Source: Marinifilum sp. D714 (GTDB lineage Bacteria > Bacteroidota > Bacteroidia > Bacteroidales > Marinifilaceae). Taken from it: a stretch of 64,000 bases of DNA. Positions 46,614 to 54,860 of this stretch are shown one piece after another. The stretch is from the NCBI RefSeq assembly GCF_030851345.1, contig NZ_JALPNU010000017.1:1-64000 (forward strand), read 5' to 3'. A program made the position numbers and the translations under genes. Under the pieces are notes generated by a model that had not been told where the DNA came from, did no database searches, and was given only the letters and a program-made list of their open reading frames with translations. Position 1 is the first letter of the stretch; every line of letters starts with the position of its first letter.

Positions 46614-47870
46614 ATGGGAATTAAAGGTCGATTGACGCTATTAAACTTCCTACAGTTTTTTATCTGGGGAGCATGGTTGATAACCATTGCAAATTATTGG
46701 TTTGGAACAAAACAATGGTCGCCTACCGAATTTGGTGCCGTTTTCTCAACAATGGGTATTGCCTCTTTATTCATGCCAACACTTACCGGTATTATAGCCG
46801 ACCGTTGGATAAATGCCGAAAGGTTATATGGAATTCTTCACCTTCTTGGAGGTGCAGCCTTACTTTACCTGCCTCAAATTGAAACATCTACCACATTTAT
46901 TTCCGTAATTTTAGTAGCCATGATTTGCTACATGCCTACAATTGCATTAATGAACAGCATTTCTTACACCGTTTTAAAAAATAACAACTACGATGTAATT
47001 AAGGTATTTCCTCCAATTCGTGTGTGGGGAACAATTGGTTTTATTGCAGCCATGTGGGTAACCAACCTTACAGGATCAAAAGCATCGGCAAATCAATTTT
47101 ACATTGCAGGATTTGTATCATTCCTATTGGCGGCTTACTCTTTTACCATGCCTCAATGTAAACCTCAAAACAAGGGACAAAAAGGTGCTCCTCTTGCTGA
47201 AACATTAGGTTTGAATGCCTTTAAATTGTTCAAGAATTACAAAATGGCCTTGTTCTTTATCTTCTCAATGTTTTTAGGGGCAGCTTTACAGTTAACCAAT
47301 ATGTATGGCGATGTATTTTTAGATAGCTTTAAACACGTTGAAAAATATGCCGATTCATTCGTTGTGAAATATTCGACCATCATCATGTCAATTTCTCAAA
47401 TATCTGAGACCTTATTCATATTGGCAATTCCATTCTTCTTAAAGAAATTTGGTATTAAGAAAGTAATGCTGATCAGTATGATTGCCTGGGTTCTTCGTTT
47501 CGGATTATTCGCTTATGGTGATCCTGCAGGAGGATTATGGATGATTATTCTATCGTGTATTATTTATGGTATGGCTTTCGATTTCTTCAATATTTCAGGT
47601 TCCCTTTTCGTAGAAACACAATGCGATTCAAGCATTCGCTCAAGTGCTCAAGGCTTGTTCATGATGATGACAAACGGTTTTGGTGCAATCATGGGATCAT
47701 GGATAAGTGGAATTATAATCGGAGCATTCTTTACTGGTACTGATGGAAACTTTATTTGGATGGACATCTGGAATACATTTGCAATCTACTCATTGGTAAT
47801 TGCTGTATTCTTTGCTATTCTATTCAAGCACAAACATGACCCAAGGCAAGTAGAAAATATTGCACACTAA
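46614..47870 (+). CDS. Nucleoside:H+ symporter (NupG/XapB-type MFS permease)
   Basis: A 418-residue twelve-helix transporter. The N-terminus LLNFLQFFIWGAWLITIANYW and the loop GIIADRWINAERLYGILHLLGG are characteristic of the Nuc_H_symport family, as is PPIRVWGTIGFIAAMW. It takes up nucleosides with protons; purine versus pyrimidine preference is not visible. Its neighbourhood (thyA, folA, Gate-domain protein) makes a nucleotide-salvage role plausible. Confidence 0.88.
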   Translation: MGIKGRLTLLNFLQFFIWGAWLITIANYWFGTKQWSPTEFGAVFSTMGIASLFMPTLTGIIADRWINAERLYGILHLLGGAALLYLPQIETSTTFISVILVAMICYMPTIALMNSISYTVLKNNNYDVIKVFPPIRVWGTIGFIAAMWVTNLTGSKASANQFYIAGFVSFLLAAYSFTMPQCKPQNKGQKGAPLAETLGLNAFKLFKNYKMALFFIFSMFLGAALQLTNMYGDVFLDSFKHVEKYADSFVVKYSTIIMSISQISETLFILAIPFFLKKFGIKKVMLISMIAWVLRFGLFAYGDPAGGLWMIILSCIIYGMAFDFFNISGSLFVETQCDSSIRSSAQGLFMMMTNGFGAIMGSWISGIIIGAFFTGTDGNFIWMDIWNTFAIYSLVIAVFFAILFKHKHDPRQVENIAH

Positions 47871-47897
47871 AAAAATAAAGGCCTACGGCCTGCATCA

Positions 47898-47939
47898 CCC
47901 TCTAATTTTCTTTTTACTGAAAGTTAGGGGGAGTTTTGT
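47898..47939 (+). terminator. Terminator of the nucleoside symporter gene
   Basis: A 13-bp stem with two G-T pairs: CCCTCTAATTTTC (47898-47910) with GAAAGTTAGGGGG (47919-47931), followed by AGTTTTG. A smaller hairpin AGGCC-TAC-GGCCT precedes it. Confidence 0.7.
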
Positions 47940-47957
47940 TAATTTACTTTTTTATCG

Positions 47958-48188
47958 ACATGATATCCATAGTATAACATAGTCGTTATTTTCACGATCC
48001 TATTTGGAGGAAGCTATATTATAAATGTAGTTTTCACACTCCTATATGCAAGAAACTATATCATAAGTGTAGTTTTCATGCTACTATATGCATCAAGCTA
48101 TATTACAAGAGTAGTTCTCACATTGCTATATGCAAGAGACTATTTCATCGGCATATGATTCACATTGCTACATGCCTAATATTATTAC
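47958..48188. repeat. 42-bp tandem repeat array upstream of an HTH gene
   Basis: Four full units with exactly 42-base spacing begin at 48000, 48042, 48084 and 48126. A decayed half-unit lies on the left (47958-47999) and a truncated one on the right (48168-48188). The best conserved parts are CTATATGCA at the start and GTAGTTTTCACA near the end. The first units contain an inverted repeat AARCTA...TAGTTT, with G-T pairing where the left arm has changed. 42 bases is four helical turns, placing every unit on the same DNA face. It fills most of the 388-bp gap between 47870 and 48259; no other gene is seen there. Confidence 0.85.
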
Positions 48189-48258
48189 TTAGATATTTTG
48201 TTGATAATATAACTGAAATACACTAAATTACAGTTATTACACTCACAACATATATCTT

Positions 48259-48594
48259 ATGAAACCTTCAAAACCCATTAAACTCCCTGTAGACCTTCAC
48301 AAACTCATACACGATGCCATGGCAGAAACACGAATGAGTACGGTAATCTTAGCCGATAAACTGGGCATCGGAAACTCATCGGTTCATTATCTTTTAAAAA
48401 GACGTGGCGTTCAGGTTGGGCGACTTTGGACAATTTGCGAAGCTACGGGTGTGAATATTTTCAGACAATTGGCAGATGCAATTGACATCCATAATCCAGT
48501 GGATAAAGAAAAGGAACAACTCAAAAAAGAAATCGAAGATCTGAAAAAAGAGCGTGAGATTTTACGAGATGTGATTTCATTGATGAAAAAGTAA
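48259..48594 (+). CDS. Small XRE-like helix-turn-helix protein with a C-terminal coiled coil
   Basis: 111 residues. About residues 24-75 form a Cro/XRE-like HTH (MSTVILADKLGIGNSSVHYLLKRRGV, with a RLWTICEATGVNIF continuation). Residues 82-111 are heptad-like and highly charged (KEKEQLKKEIEDLKKEREIL), a likely dimerisation coiled coil. Similar small regulators are common in Bacteroidetes, with no known targets. It lies 70 bases after the 42-bp repeat array, which makes that array a candidate binding region (inference). A weak hairpin follows the gene. Confidence 0.75.
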   Translation: MKPSKPIKLPVDLHKLIHDAMAETRMSTVILADKLGIGNSSVHYLLKRRGVQVGRLWTICEATGVNIFRQLADAIDIHNPVDKEKEQLKKEIEDLKKEREILRDVISLMKK

Positions 48595-48603
48595 AATCAA
48601 AAA

Positions 48604-48625
48604 AAGCTATCCTTATGGGTAGCTT
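48604..48625 (+). terminator. Hairpin after the HTH gene
   Basis: AAGCTATCC (48604-48612) pairs with GGGTAGCTT (48617-48625) with one G-T pair and a TTAT loop. Only a short T-rich stretch follows. Confidence 0.5.
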
Positions 48626-48648
48626 GGTAATTTATTTCCGCTTTCTAT

Positions 48649-49251
48649 TTACTCTCCTCTTTTATCCATTTCATCTCTTATTAAAGATGCTTTTTCATAG
48701 TCTTCATCCCTAATAGCATCATCGAGCATACCTTGCAATTGTGCAATGGAGTAATCACTATACTCGCTTCTTGAACTGGTTTCACTCGATCCAGATTCCG
48801 CAGTAGGTGCTGTAATGGTTGGCTCTTGAGGTTCACCCTCAATTGATAAAACAATTCCTGCTTTCTCAATAATTTCATCTGTTGTATAAATCGGACATTT
48901 AAATCGAAGTGCAATGGCTACTGCATCCGAAGTTCTGGAATCAATACGAATGCGATTGCTTCCTTTTTCACAAATTAATTCCGAATAGAAAATGCCTTCT
49001 TCTAATCGATATATATTGACCTCGGTAACACTTACATTAAATGCTTCTGCAAAACTTTTAAACAAGTCGTGAGTCAAAGGCCTGGGCGGATCTAATTCCT
49101 CAAGTTGAATAGCTATAGACTGCGCTTCAACTCCCCCAATAATAATGGGGATACGCCGATCGCCATCCTCTTCAGATAAGACCAATGCATATGCTCCAGT
49201 TTGTGTCTGACTATATGACAATCCAAGAACGTTTAGTTTTATTTTACCCAT
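48649..49251 (-). CDS. Bifunctional nuclease family protein with UVR motif
   Basis: A 200-residue protein. Residues 1-135 form a BFN (DUF151) domain: LVLSEEDGDRRIPIIIGGVEAQSIAIQLE and SRTSDAVAIALRFKCPIY. A Ser/Thr/Glu-rich linker follows, then a C-terminal UvrB/UvrC-type UVR motif (about 165-200: LQGMLDDAIRDEDYEKASLIRDEMD). BFN proteins were described as having RNase and DNase activity; the BFN-UVR fusion is, to my knowledge, the usual Bacteroidetes form. The gene is monocistronic. Confidence 0.88.
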   Translation of the reverse strand: MGKIKLNVLGLSYSQTQTGAYALVLSEEDGDRRIPIIIGGVEAQSIAIQLEELDPPRPLTHDLFKSFAEAFNVSVTEVNIYRLEEGIFYSELICEKGSNRIRIDSRTSDAVAIALRFKCPIYTTDEIIEKAGIVLSIEGEPQEPTITAPTAESGSSETSSRSEYSDYSIAQLQGMLDDAIRDEDYEKASLIRDEMDKRGE

Positions 49252-49282
49252 AGGTTTTTACAAATTTCCATCTTTCTTGAAG

Positions 49283-49290
49283 CAAATATA
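49283..49290 (-). promoter_or_regulatory. Candidate promoter of the bifunctional nuclease gene
   Basis: Minus strand TATATTTG, exact TAnnTTTG match, 32 bases before the ATG at 49251. Confidence 0.55.
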
Positions 49291-49603
49291 ATAATTGTTT
49301 CGAAGCTTCTTAACAATAATGGAAACAAGACTTCATGATTTATTTGCATTCCAGAATTTCACAATTCAAAATCGGCCAAAACACCGATCATTCAATCATT
49401 TACCAAATCCACCATATTCCTTCAGCCGAATGATTAGATAGCTTTCCTAAATGTATTACATGAAGATACAATTATTAGCCTACATAATCCAAACCTGAAT
49501 CAGGAAACTTTGTACATTTGCAAGGATTTCACAGCCTATTTTATAAATGAGGCAATTAGAGAAGAAAAAAGTTGAGAAAAACAAGCATTTATATCCATAA
49601 AAC
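49291..49603. other. Intergenic stretch between the nuclease gene and the rplU promoter
   Basis: No convincing gene. An exact -7 element TACATTTG occurs at 49513-49520 on the plus strand, followed by a 17-codon frame (ATG 49547, MRQLEKKKVEKNKHLYP). Neither is enough for a gene call; a short RNA or a second upstream rplU promoter is possible. Confidence 0.4.
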
Positions 49604-49634
49604 TTTGTTTATCAATTATTCTTTTCTATTTTTG
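49604..49634 (+). promoter_or_regulatory. Promoter of rplU-rpmA
   Basis: TTTG (49604-49607), exactly 19 bases, then TATTTTTG (49627-49634): a complete match to the Bacteroidetes consensus, as expected for a highly expressed ribosomal-protein operon. Confidence 0.88.
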
Positions 49635-49656
49635 CAATCCGAAAAATAATTTCTTC

Positions 49657-49703
49657 GGGGGTTCACCAAGAGGAATAACTTGATTAGCAGGTTGCCCACC
49701 CCC
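49657..49703 (+). promoter_or_regulatory. Structured leader of rplU
   Basis: In the 90-base leader GGGGGT (49657-49662) can pair with ACCCCC (49698-49703), enclosing a second stem CAAG/CTTG (49667-49670, 49679-49682). Such GC-rich nested structure is unusual in this AT-rich genome and suggests a ribosomal-protein autoregulatory leader; I cannot match it to a named family by eye. Confidence 0.5.
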
Positions 49704-49730
49704 TGGAACAAACCGTAAAATTGTATTAAA

Positions 49731-50042
49731 ATGTACGCAATTGTAGAAATCGCGGGTCAGCAATTTAAAGTTGAAAAAGACCAGAAGATTTTCGTTCACA
49801 GATTAGAAGCTGAAGAAGGTGGACAAGTTGAGTTCGCTAAAGTTCTTTTAGTTGATAACGAAGGTGAAGTTGTAGTTGGAGCTCCTGCTGTTGAAGGTGC
49901 TAAAGTAACTGCAAAAGTATTATCACACATGAAAGGTGATAAGGTAAAAGTATTCAAAAAGAAAAGAAGAAAAGGATACAAAAAACTGAACGGTCACCGT
50001 CAGTACCTTTCACAAATTCAAATTGAAGAAATTGTAGCTTAA
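49731..50042 (+). CDS. rplU: Large ribosomal subunit protein bL21
   Basis: 103 residues, starting [20 protein letters not shown], the bL21 N-terminal signature, with the basic [21 protein letters not shown] near the C-terminus that contacts 23S rRNA. First gene of the conserved rplU-rpmA pair. Confidence 0.97.
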   Translation: MYAIVEIAGQQFKVEKDQKIFVHRLEAEEGGQVEFAKVLLVDNEGEVVVGAPAVEGAKVTAKVLSHMKGDKVKVFKKKRRKGYKKLNGHRQYLSQIQIEEIVA

Positions 50043-50061
50043 TCCTTAAAAATATTACAAA

Positions 50062-50322
50062 ATGGCACATAAAAAAGGAGTTGGTAGCTCGAAGAACGGT
50101 AGAGAATCGGAAAGTAAACGATTAGGAGTTAAAATTTACGGCGGACAATTTGCACAAGCTGGAAATATTCTTGTACGCCAAAGAGGAACTAAGCATAACG
50201 CGGGTGAAAACGTAGGTTGTGGTAAAGATCACACTCTATTTGCACTTGTTGATGGAACAGTTGTTTTCAGAAAGAAAAGAGACAACAAATCTTACGTTTC
50301 TATTGAACCTCTTGCTGAATAG
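50062..50322 (+). CDS. rpmA: Large ribosomal subunit protein bL27
   Basis: 86 residues, starting [20 protein letters not shown] with [10 protein letters not shown] and [25 protein letters not shown]. The N-terminus already begins at MAHKKG, so the cleaved N-terminal extension known from Firmicutes is absent. It lies 19 bases after rplU. Confidence 0.97.
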   Translation: MAHKKGVGSSKNGRESESKRLGVKIYGGQFAQAGNILVRQRGTKHNAGENVGCGKDHTLFALVDGTVVFRKKRDNKSYVSIEPLAE

Positions 50323-50344
50323 TTAATTCAGTATTAAAATATTT

Positions 50345-50387
50345 AAATCTCCTGCTTTATCAAGGTATAAAGACAGGAGATTTTTTT
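50345..50387 (+). terminator. Terminator of rplU-rpmA
   Basis: AAATCTCCTG (50345-50354) pairs with CAGGAGATTT (50374-50383), with inner CTTTAT/ATAAAG, followed by a T7 run. Confidence 0.9.
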
Positions 50388-50438
50388 ATTTTTACACTTT
50401 CATAAAAATCAGGAATAATCATCAACAAAAGATAATAG

Positions 50439-51713
50439 ATGCTAAGCCTAAAATATTTACAGGAAAATCAAGAGGAAGCCATTAAGGCTTTAAAGATCAA
50501 AAATTTCGATGCTACTGAAATTATCGGAAAAATTATTGATCTTGATGAAAAAAGAAAAGCTACTCAAGCGGAACAGGATGCAACTCAGGCAGAAATGAAC
50601 AGCTTGTCGAAAGAGATTGGTATGCTTTTTAAAAGTGGAAAGGCTGAAGAAGCTAATGCAGCAAAAGCTAAAACGGGTGAGTTGAAAAACTCCATTGCTG
50701 AATTAAACTCCAAGCAAACTTCCATTGTTGAAGAATTAAACAATTTGCTATTGCAGATTCCTAATATTCCTCATTCATCGGTTCCTGCAGGTAAAGGTGA
50801 AGAAGACAATGTAATCGAAAAAAGTGTTGGTGAAGCTCCAAGCTTAGCTCCTGATGCAATTCCTCACTGGGAATTGGCAAAAAAATACAACTTGATCGAT
50901 TTCGATTTGGGTGTGAAGATTACTGGTGCTGGTTTCCCGCTTTATCGTGGTAAAGGTGCTATTCTTCAAAGAGCTTTAATCAATTTCTTCCTGGATGAAA
51001 ACCGCAAGGCTGGTTACGAAGAAGTAATTCCTCCATTGGTAGTGAACGAAGATTCGGGATACGGCACAGGTCAGTTACCTGATAAGGAAGGACAAATGTA
51101 CCATGTTACAGAAGATAATTTGTACTTGATTCCAACTGCTGAGGTTCCGGTTACAAACATTTATCGCGATGTAATTTTAAAAGGAGAAGATTTTCCGGTT
51201 AAGAATACAGCATACTCGGCTTGTTTTAGAAGAGAAGCTGGTTCGTACGGAAAAGATGTTCGTGGTTTGAACCGCTTGCACCAATTCGATAAAGTTGAAA
51301 TTGTACAATTGCAACATCCTGAAAAATCATACGAAGCATTAGAAGGCATGGTAAATCATGTTGAAAGCATTATTCAAAAGTTAGAATTACCATATCGCTT
51401 GTTGCGTTTGTGTGGTGGCGATACCAGCTTTACTGCTGCTTTAACTTTTGATTTTGAAGTGTACTCAGCTGCTCAGGATAAATGGTTAGAGGTTAGCTCT
51501 GTTTCTAACTTCGAATCATACCAGGCAAACCGCTTGAAATTAAGATTTAAGGATAAGGACATGAAAAAACCACAATTGGCTCATACATTAAATGGTAGTG
51601 CATTGGCTTTGCCAAGAATTGTAGCTGCATTGTTGGAAAATCACCAAACGCCGGAAGGAATTAAAGTTCCTAAAGCATTGGTTCCTTACACAGGATTTGA
51701 CATGATCGACTAA
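50439..51713 (+). CDS. serS: Seryl-tRNA synthetase
   Basis: A 424-residue class II synthetase. The N-terminal antiparallel coiled-coil arm (about 30-105, QAEQDATQAEMNSLSKEI) binds the long variable arm of tRNA-Ser. The catalytic core has TAEVPVTNIYRD, motif 2 ACFRREAGSYGKDVRGLNRLHQF and motif 3 LNGSALALPRIVAALLEN. It also makes Ser-tRNA(Sec) where present. Confidence 0.96.
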   Translation: MLSLKYLQENQEEAIKALKIKNFDATEIIGKIIDLDEKRKATQAEQDATQAEMNSLSKEIGMLFKSGKAEEANAAKAKTGELKNSIAELNSKQTSIVEELNNLLLQIPNIPHSSVPAGKGEEDNVIEKSVGEAPSLAPDAIPHWELAKKYNLIDFDLGVKITGAGFPLYRGKGAILQRALINFFLDENRKAGYEEVIPPLVVNEDSGYGTGQLPDKEGQMYHVTEDNLYLIPTAEVPVTNIYRDVILKGEDFPVKNTAYSACFRREAGSYGKDVRGLNRLHQFDKVEIVQLQHPEKSYEALEGMVNHVESIIQKLELPYRLLRLCGGDTSFTAALTFDFEVYSAAQDKWLEVSSVSNFESYQANRLKLRFKDKDMKKPQLAHTLNGSALALPRIVAALLENHQTPEGIKVPKALVPYTGFDMID

Positions 51714-51734
51714 TCGATTATCAAAATATTTGCT

Positions 51735-51767
51735 AAAGCCCGAACCTAAAAGTCGGGCTTTTTTTTA
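51735..51767 (+). terminator. Terminator of serS
   Basis: AAAGCCCGA (51735-51743) pairs with TCGGGCTTT (51753-51761), followed by T's. Confidence 0.9.
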
Positions 51768-51800
51768 TTTTTATGGTACTGAATCAATAAAAATTTCATT

Positions 51801-53615
51801 TTGAAAAAGATACTAACAAGCATATTACTGATTTCACTGCTATCAACCTGCCTATCTACTTTTGGTCAATTAAACATTCAATCGGGAAGCCAGTTGGCGT
51901 TTAAATACTTTCGCGACAAAGAGTACAAACCTGCTTCTACACTTTTCTACGACTTGTACGATGTTACAAAATCAAAAACCTATTACAACTACTATGTAGA
52001 TTGTTTGATTGCTTTGGAAGAATTTAAGGATGCAGAAAGTTTTGTAAAGAAACAGGTGCGAAAGAACCCAAATGATAACAGTTTCATTATTAGTTTGGGT
52101 TATGTCTATAAAAAATGGAATCAGAAAGAAGAAGCTATAAAGCAATACAATAAAGCATTACAAAAACTAAAGCCAATTAAGGTTGATATTAATGGCATTG
52201 CCAATGCATTTATTTCCAAACGTGAATATGAGTTTGCTGTCAAAGCATATGAAAGAGGACGAGAACTGTTAAAGCAACCACATCTTTATCATATAGAATT
52301 GGGAAACATCTATCTCTATCAAAGAGATTTTGAAAAAATGGTTAGTGAATTTTTAATTGGTGTATCCATTGATCCAACCAAAGTTAGCACTGTACAAAAT
52401 CGACTTCAATCTGCACTTGCTCAGGATATTGATTCAAGCCTTGATCCAATTATCAGAAATCAGTTATTGAATAAAATGCAGACAGAACCTGACAATTTTG
52501 CTCTGAAAGAATTATTGCAATGGTACTTTATGCAAAAAAAGCAGTTTAAACCTGCCTTGGCACAAGCCAGATCTATCGACTTAATAAAAAAGGAAGATGG
52601 ATTTCGCATAATGTCTTTAGCTTATACAGCAAGAACATATAAAGATTTCGAAACGGCATTGGAAGCTTTTCAGATTGTTATTAATAAAGGTACTGAAGCT
52701 TCAAACTATTTTAAAGCCAAAACAGAATATTTAGAAACCAAATTTTTGCAGTTAAAGGAAAGCCAAAACGGCTCATTAGAAGAGTGGAAAAATCTGGCTT
52801 CTTCGTATGATGAATTCTTAAACCAGGAAAAAAATATTGGACAAACAAGCAAAGCAATTGTTAGACATGCTCACATATTATCGGCTTACCTAAATCAAAG
52901 CGATGAAGCGATTGAAAAACTTGAAGCTGTTCTAAAAAATCGAAACATTCACCCACAATTTAAATCAGAAATTAAAATGGAACTGGCAGATATTAAATTG
53001 TTTGCCGATGAAAAATGGGATGCCATTCTACTCTATTCTCAGATTGAAAAAGCCAATAAAAACAACACCATAGGCTACGAGGCAAAGTTTAAAAAGGCTA
53101 AGGTTTCATACTATATGGGTGAATTGAAATGGGCAAAGGCACAGTTGGATGCCCTTAAGGGGAGCACCTCAAAATTAATTGCCAATGATGCAATTGCTTT
53201 ATCGCAGTTAATTAGTGATAATACTACATTAGATACAAGTTACACAGCAATGAAAACTTACGCTGAAGCTGAGTTTTTACTCTTACAGAAAAAAGAAGAT
53301 GAAGCCTTGAGCAAATTGGATGAGTTGATTAGAAATCAACCTGCCCATAGCCTGGTAGACGAAGTATATTTTAAAAAATATGAAATCTATTTGCAGCTGA
53401 ATAAACTGGATGAAGCTTTGGAAAATCTTGAAAAGATAATTACCGACCACCCTTGGGATTCAATTGCGGATAAGGCATTGTTCCGAAAAGGAAAACTACT
53501 TGAAAAAATGCAAAATTCAACTGCTGCTTTAGATTGTTACAAATCAATTATTACAGATTATCCAGATAGTATTTTTTCCGTTGAAGCCAGACAAAGGGTT
53601 AATGCTTTGCGATAG
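51801..53615 (+). CDS. Secreted tetratricopeptide-repeat protein
   Basis: 604 residues from a TTG start at 51801; no in-frame ATG precedes it, and the product then begins with a proper signal peptide (MKKILTSILLISLLSTCLSTFG-Q). Most of the protein is helical TPR repeats, for example NSFIISLGYVYKKWNQKEEAIKQYNKAL and SLVDEVYFKKYEIYLQLNKLDEALENLEK, with the repeat series resuming near the C-terminus (ADKALFRKGKLLEKMQNSTAALDCYKSI). It is probably a periplasmic scaffold; the partner is unknown. Confidence 0.82.
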   Translation: MKKILTSILLISLLSTCLSTFGQLNIQSGSQLAFKYFRDKEYKPASTLFYDLYDVTKSKTYYNYYVDCLIALEEFKDAESFVKKQVRKNPNDNSFIISLGYVYKKWNQKEEAIKQYNKALQKLKPIKVDINGIANAFISKREYEFAVKAYERGRELLKQPHLYHIELGNIYLYQRDFEKMVSEFLIGVSIDPTKVSTVQNRLQSALAQDIDSSLDPIIRNQLLNKMQTEPDNFALKELLQWYFMQKKQFKPALAQARSIDLIKKEDGFRIMSLAYTARTYKDFETALEAFQIVINKGTEASNYFKAKTEYLETKFLQLKESQNGSLEEWKNLASSYDEFLNQEKNIGQTSKAIVRHAHILSAYLNQSDEAIEKLEAVLKNRNIHPQFKSEIKMELADIKLFADEKWDAILLYSQIEKANKNNTIGYEAKFKKAKVSYYMGELKWAKAQLDALKGSTSKLIANDAIALSQLISDNTTLDTSYTAMKTYAEAEFLLLQKKEDEALSKLDELIRNQPAHSLVDEVYFKKYEIYLQLNKLDEALENLEKIITDHPWDSIADKALFRKGKLLEKMQNSTAALDCYKSIITDYPDSIFSVEARQRVNALR

Positions 53616-53622
53616 ATTTTTA

Positions 53623-53630
53623 TAAATTTG
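53623..53630 (+). promoter_or_regulatory. Candidate promoter of the DUF4286-EamA-ruvC group
   Basis: TAAATTTG, exact TAnnTTTG match, 23 bases before the ATG at 53654. Confidence 0.55.
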
Positions 53631-53653
53631 CGCGACTTTTAAAGATATACGAT

Positions 53654-53956
53654 ATGTTATTATACAATACAAGCTATTTGCTTGAACAGGAACTAGAGTC
53701 TGTTTTTGTAGAGTGGATGAAAACGAAGTTTATTCCTCTTTTAAAGGAAACCGGTACTTTCTCGAACAACTATTTTTGCAAAGTAATGGTTGCACAAGAA
53801 GATGGCGGAATGACTTATTCTTTGCAGCTTTTATTCAAAACTCGCGAACAGTTGGAAAAATACATCAATAGTTTTGAGCCAAGAACCAAAGCGGTTTTTA
53901 ATGCCAGATTTCAAAACCAGGTAATCACTTTTTCTTCTCTTTTGCAAGAAGCTTAA
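53654..53956 (+). CDS. DUF4286 family protein
   Basis: 100 residues, starting MLLYNTSYLLEQELESVFVEW, with a YSLQLLFKTREQLEKYI middle. This matches the small DUF4286 family that is almost confined to Bacteroidetes; the fold resembles a ferredoxin-like alpha-beta dimer. Function unknown. It lies 10 bases before the EamA gene. Confidence 0.85.
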   Translation: MLLYNTSYLLEQELESVFVEWMKTKFIPLLKETGTFSNNYFCKVMVAQEDGGMTYSLQLLFKTREQLEKYINSFEPRTKAVFNARFQNQVITFSSLLQEA

Positions 53957-53966
53957 ATACAACCAC

Positions 53967-54860
53967 TTGAAGCAGCAGAAAAAGGCATATACTTACGCAC
54001 TACTGGCCATTCTATGTTGGTCTACAGTAGCAACGGCATTTAAGTTTGCTTTAAAAGGTATGGACTTTCTGCACTTGCTTTTAATTTCATCAGGTACTGC
54101 TCTTATTTTTCTTTCTGTTTTATTGATGTTGAAAAATCAATTATCAAACAGTTTTAAGGTAAGTAAAAAGCATTATTTCAGCTCAGCTATTTTAGGCTTA
54201 TTAAATCCGTATTTATACTACCTGGTTTTACTAAAGGCCTATGCCATTTTGCCTGCTCAATTTGCAATGAGCTTGAATTACATCTGGCCAATTACTTTGG
54301 TTTTGCTTTCGATTCCTTTGCTAAAACAGAAAATTGGAATTAAAAGTATTCTATGCATACTGGTCAGCTTCGCAGGAGTGGTTGTAATTGCTAATAAAGG
54401 CTCATTTGCTTCCTTGCAAACGCCAGATCCTTTTGGAGTATTATTGGCAATTGGAAGTTCGATTTTCTGGGCTTTGTATTGGATTTATAATGTAAGAGAT
54501 AAGCGAGAAGAAGTTGCCAAGCTATTTTTGAACTTCATTTTTGGATTCATTTACATTCTGCTAACCATAGCACTATTTTCTGATCTCACACTTCCCGACA
54601 CCAAACCTTTATTGGCTGGAATTTACATTGGGATTGTTGAATGTGGAATTGCCTATGTACTTTGGCTGAAAGCTATGAAATTAACCGTTTCAACCGATAG
54701 AATTGGCCACCTGGTTTTCTTGAGCCCCTTTGCCTCATTAATATTTATTAATCTGATTCTCGGAGAATCTATCTATATTAGTACACTGGCAGGCTTGGTT
54801 CTTATTATAGCTGGAATTGTACTGCAAAAACTTGTTCAAAAATCCAATTCAATTGAGTAA
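53967..54860 (+). CDS. DMT-superfamily transporter (EamA domain)
   Basis: 297 residues starting at TTG (53967), ten membrane helices in two EamA repeats (for example YTYALLAILCWSTVATAFKFAL, and SPFASLIFINLILGES near the end). It is the second DMT exporter in the window, only distantly similar to the one at 13223. Substrate unknown. Its last eight bases overlap the ruvC start. Confidence 0.85.
   Translation: MKQQKKAYTYALLAILCWSTVATAFKFALKGMDFLHLLLISSGTALIFLSVLLMLKNQLSNSFKVSKKHYFSSAILGLLNPYLYYLVLLKAYAILPAQFAMSLNYIWPITLVLLSIPLLKQKIGIKSILCILVSFAGVVVIANKGSFASLQTPDPFGVLLAIGSSIFWALYWIYNVRDKREEVAKLFLNFIFGFIYILLTIALFSDLTLPDTKPLLAGIYIGIVECGIAYVLWLKAMKLTVSTDRIGHLVFLSPFASLIFINLILGESIYISTLAGLVLIIAGIVLQKLVQKSNSIE

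Noticed and set aside
47958-48188. CRISPR array
   Set aside because: The 42-bp units are contiguous with no unique spacers, differ from each other, and no cas gene is in the window.
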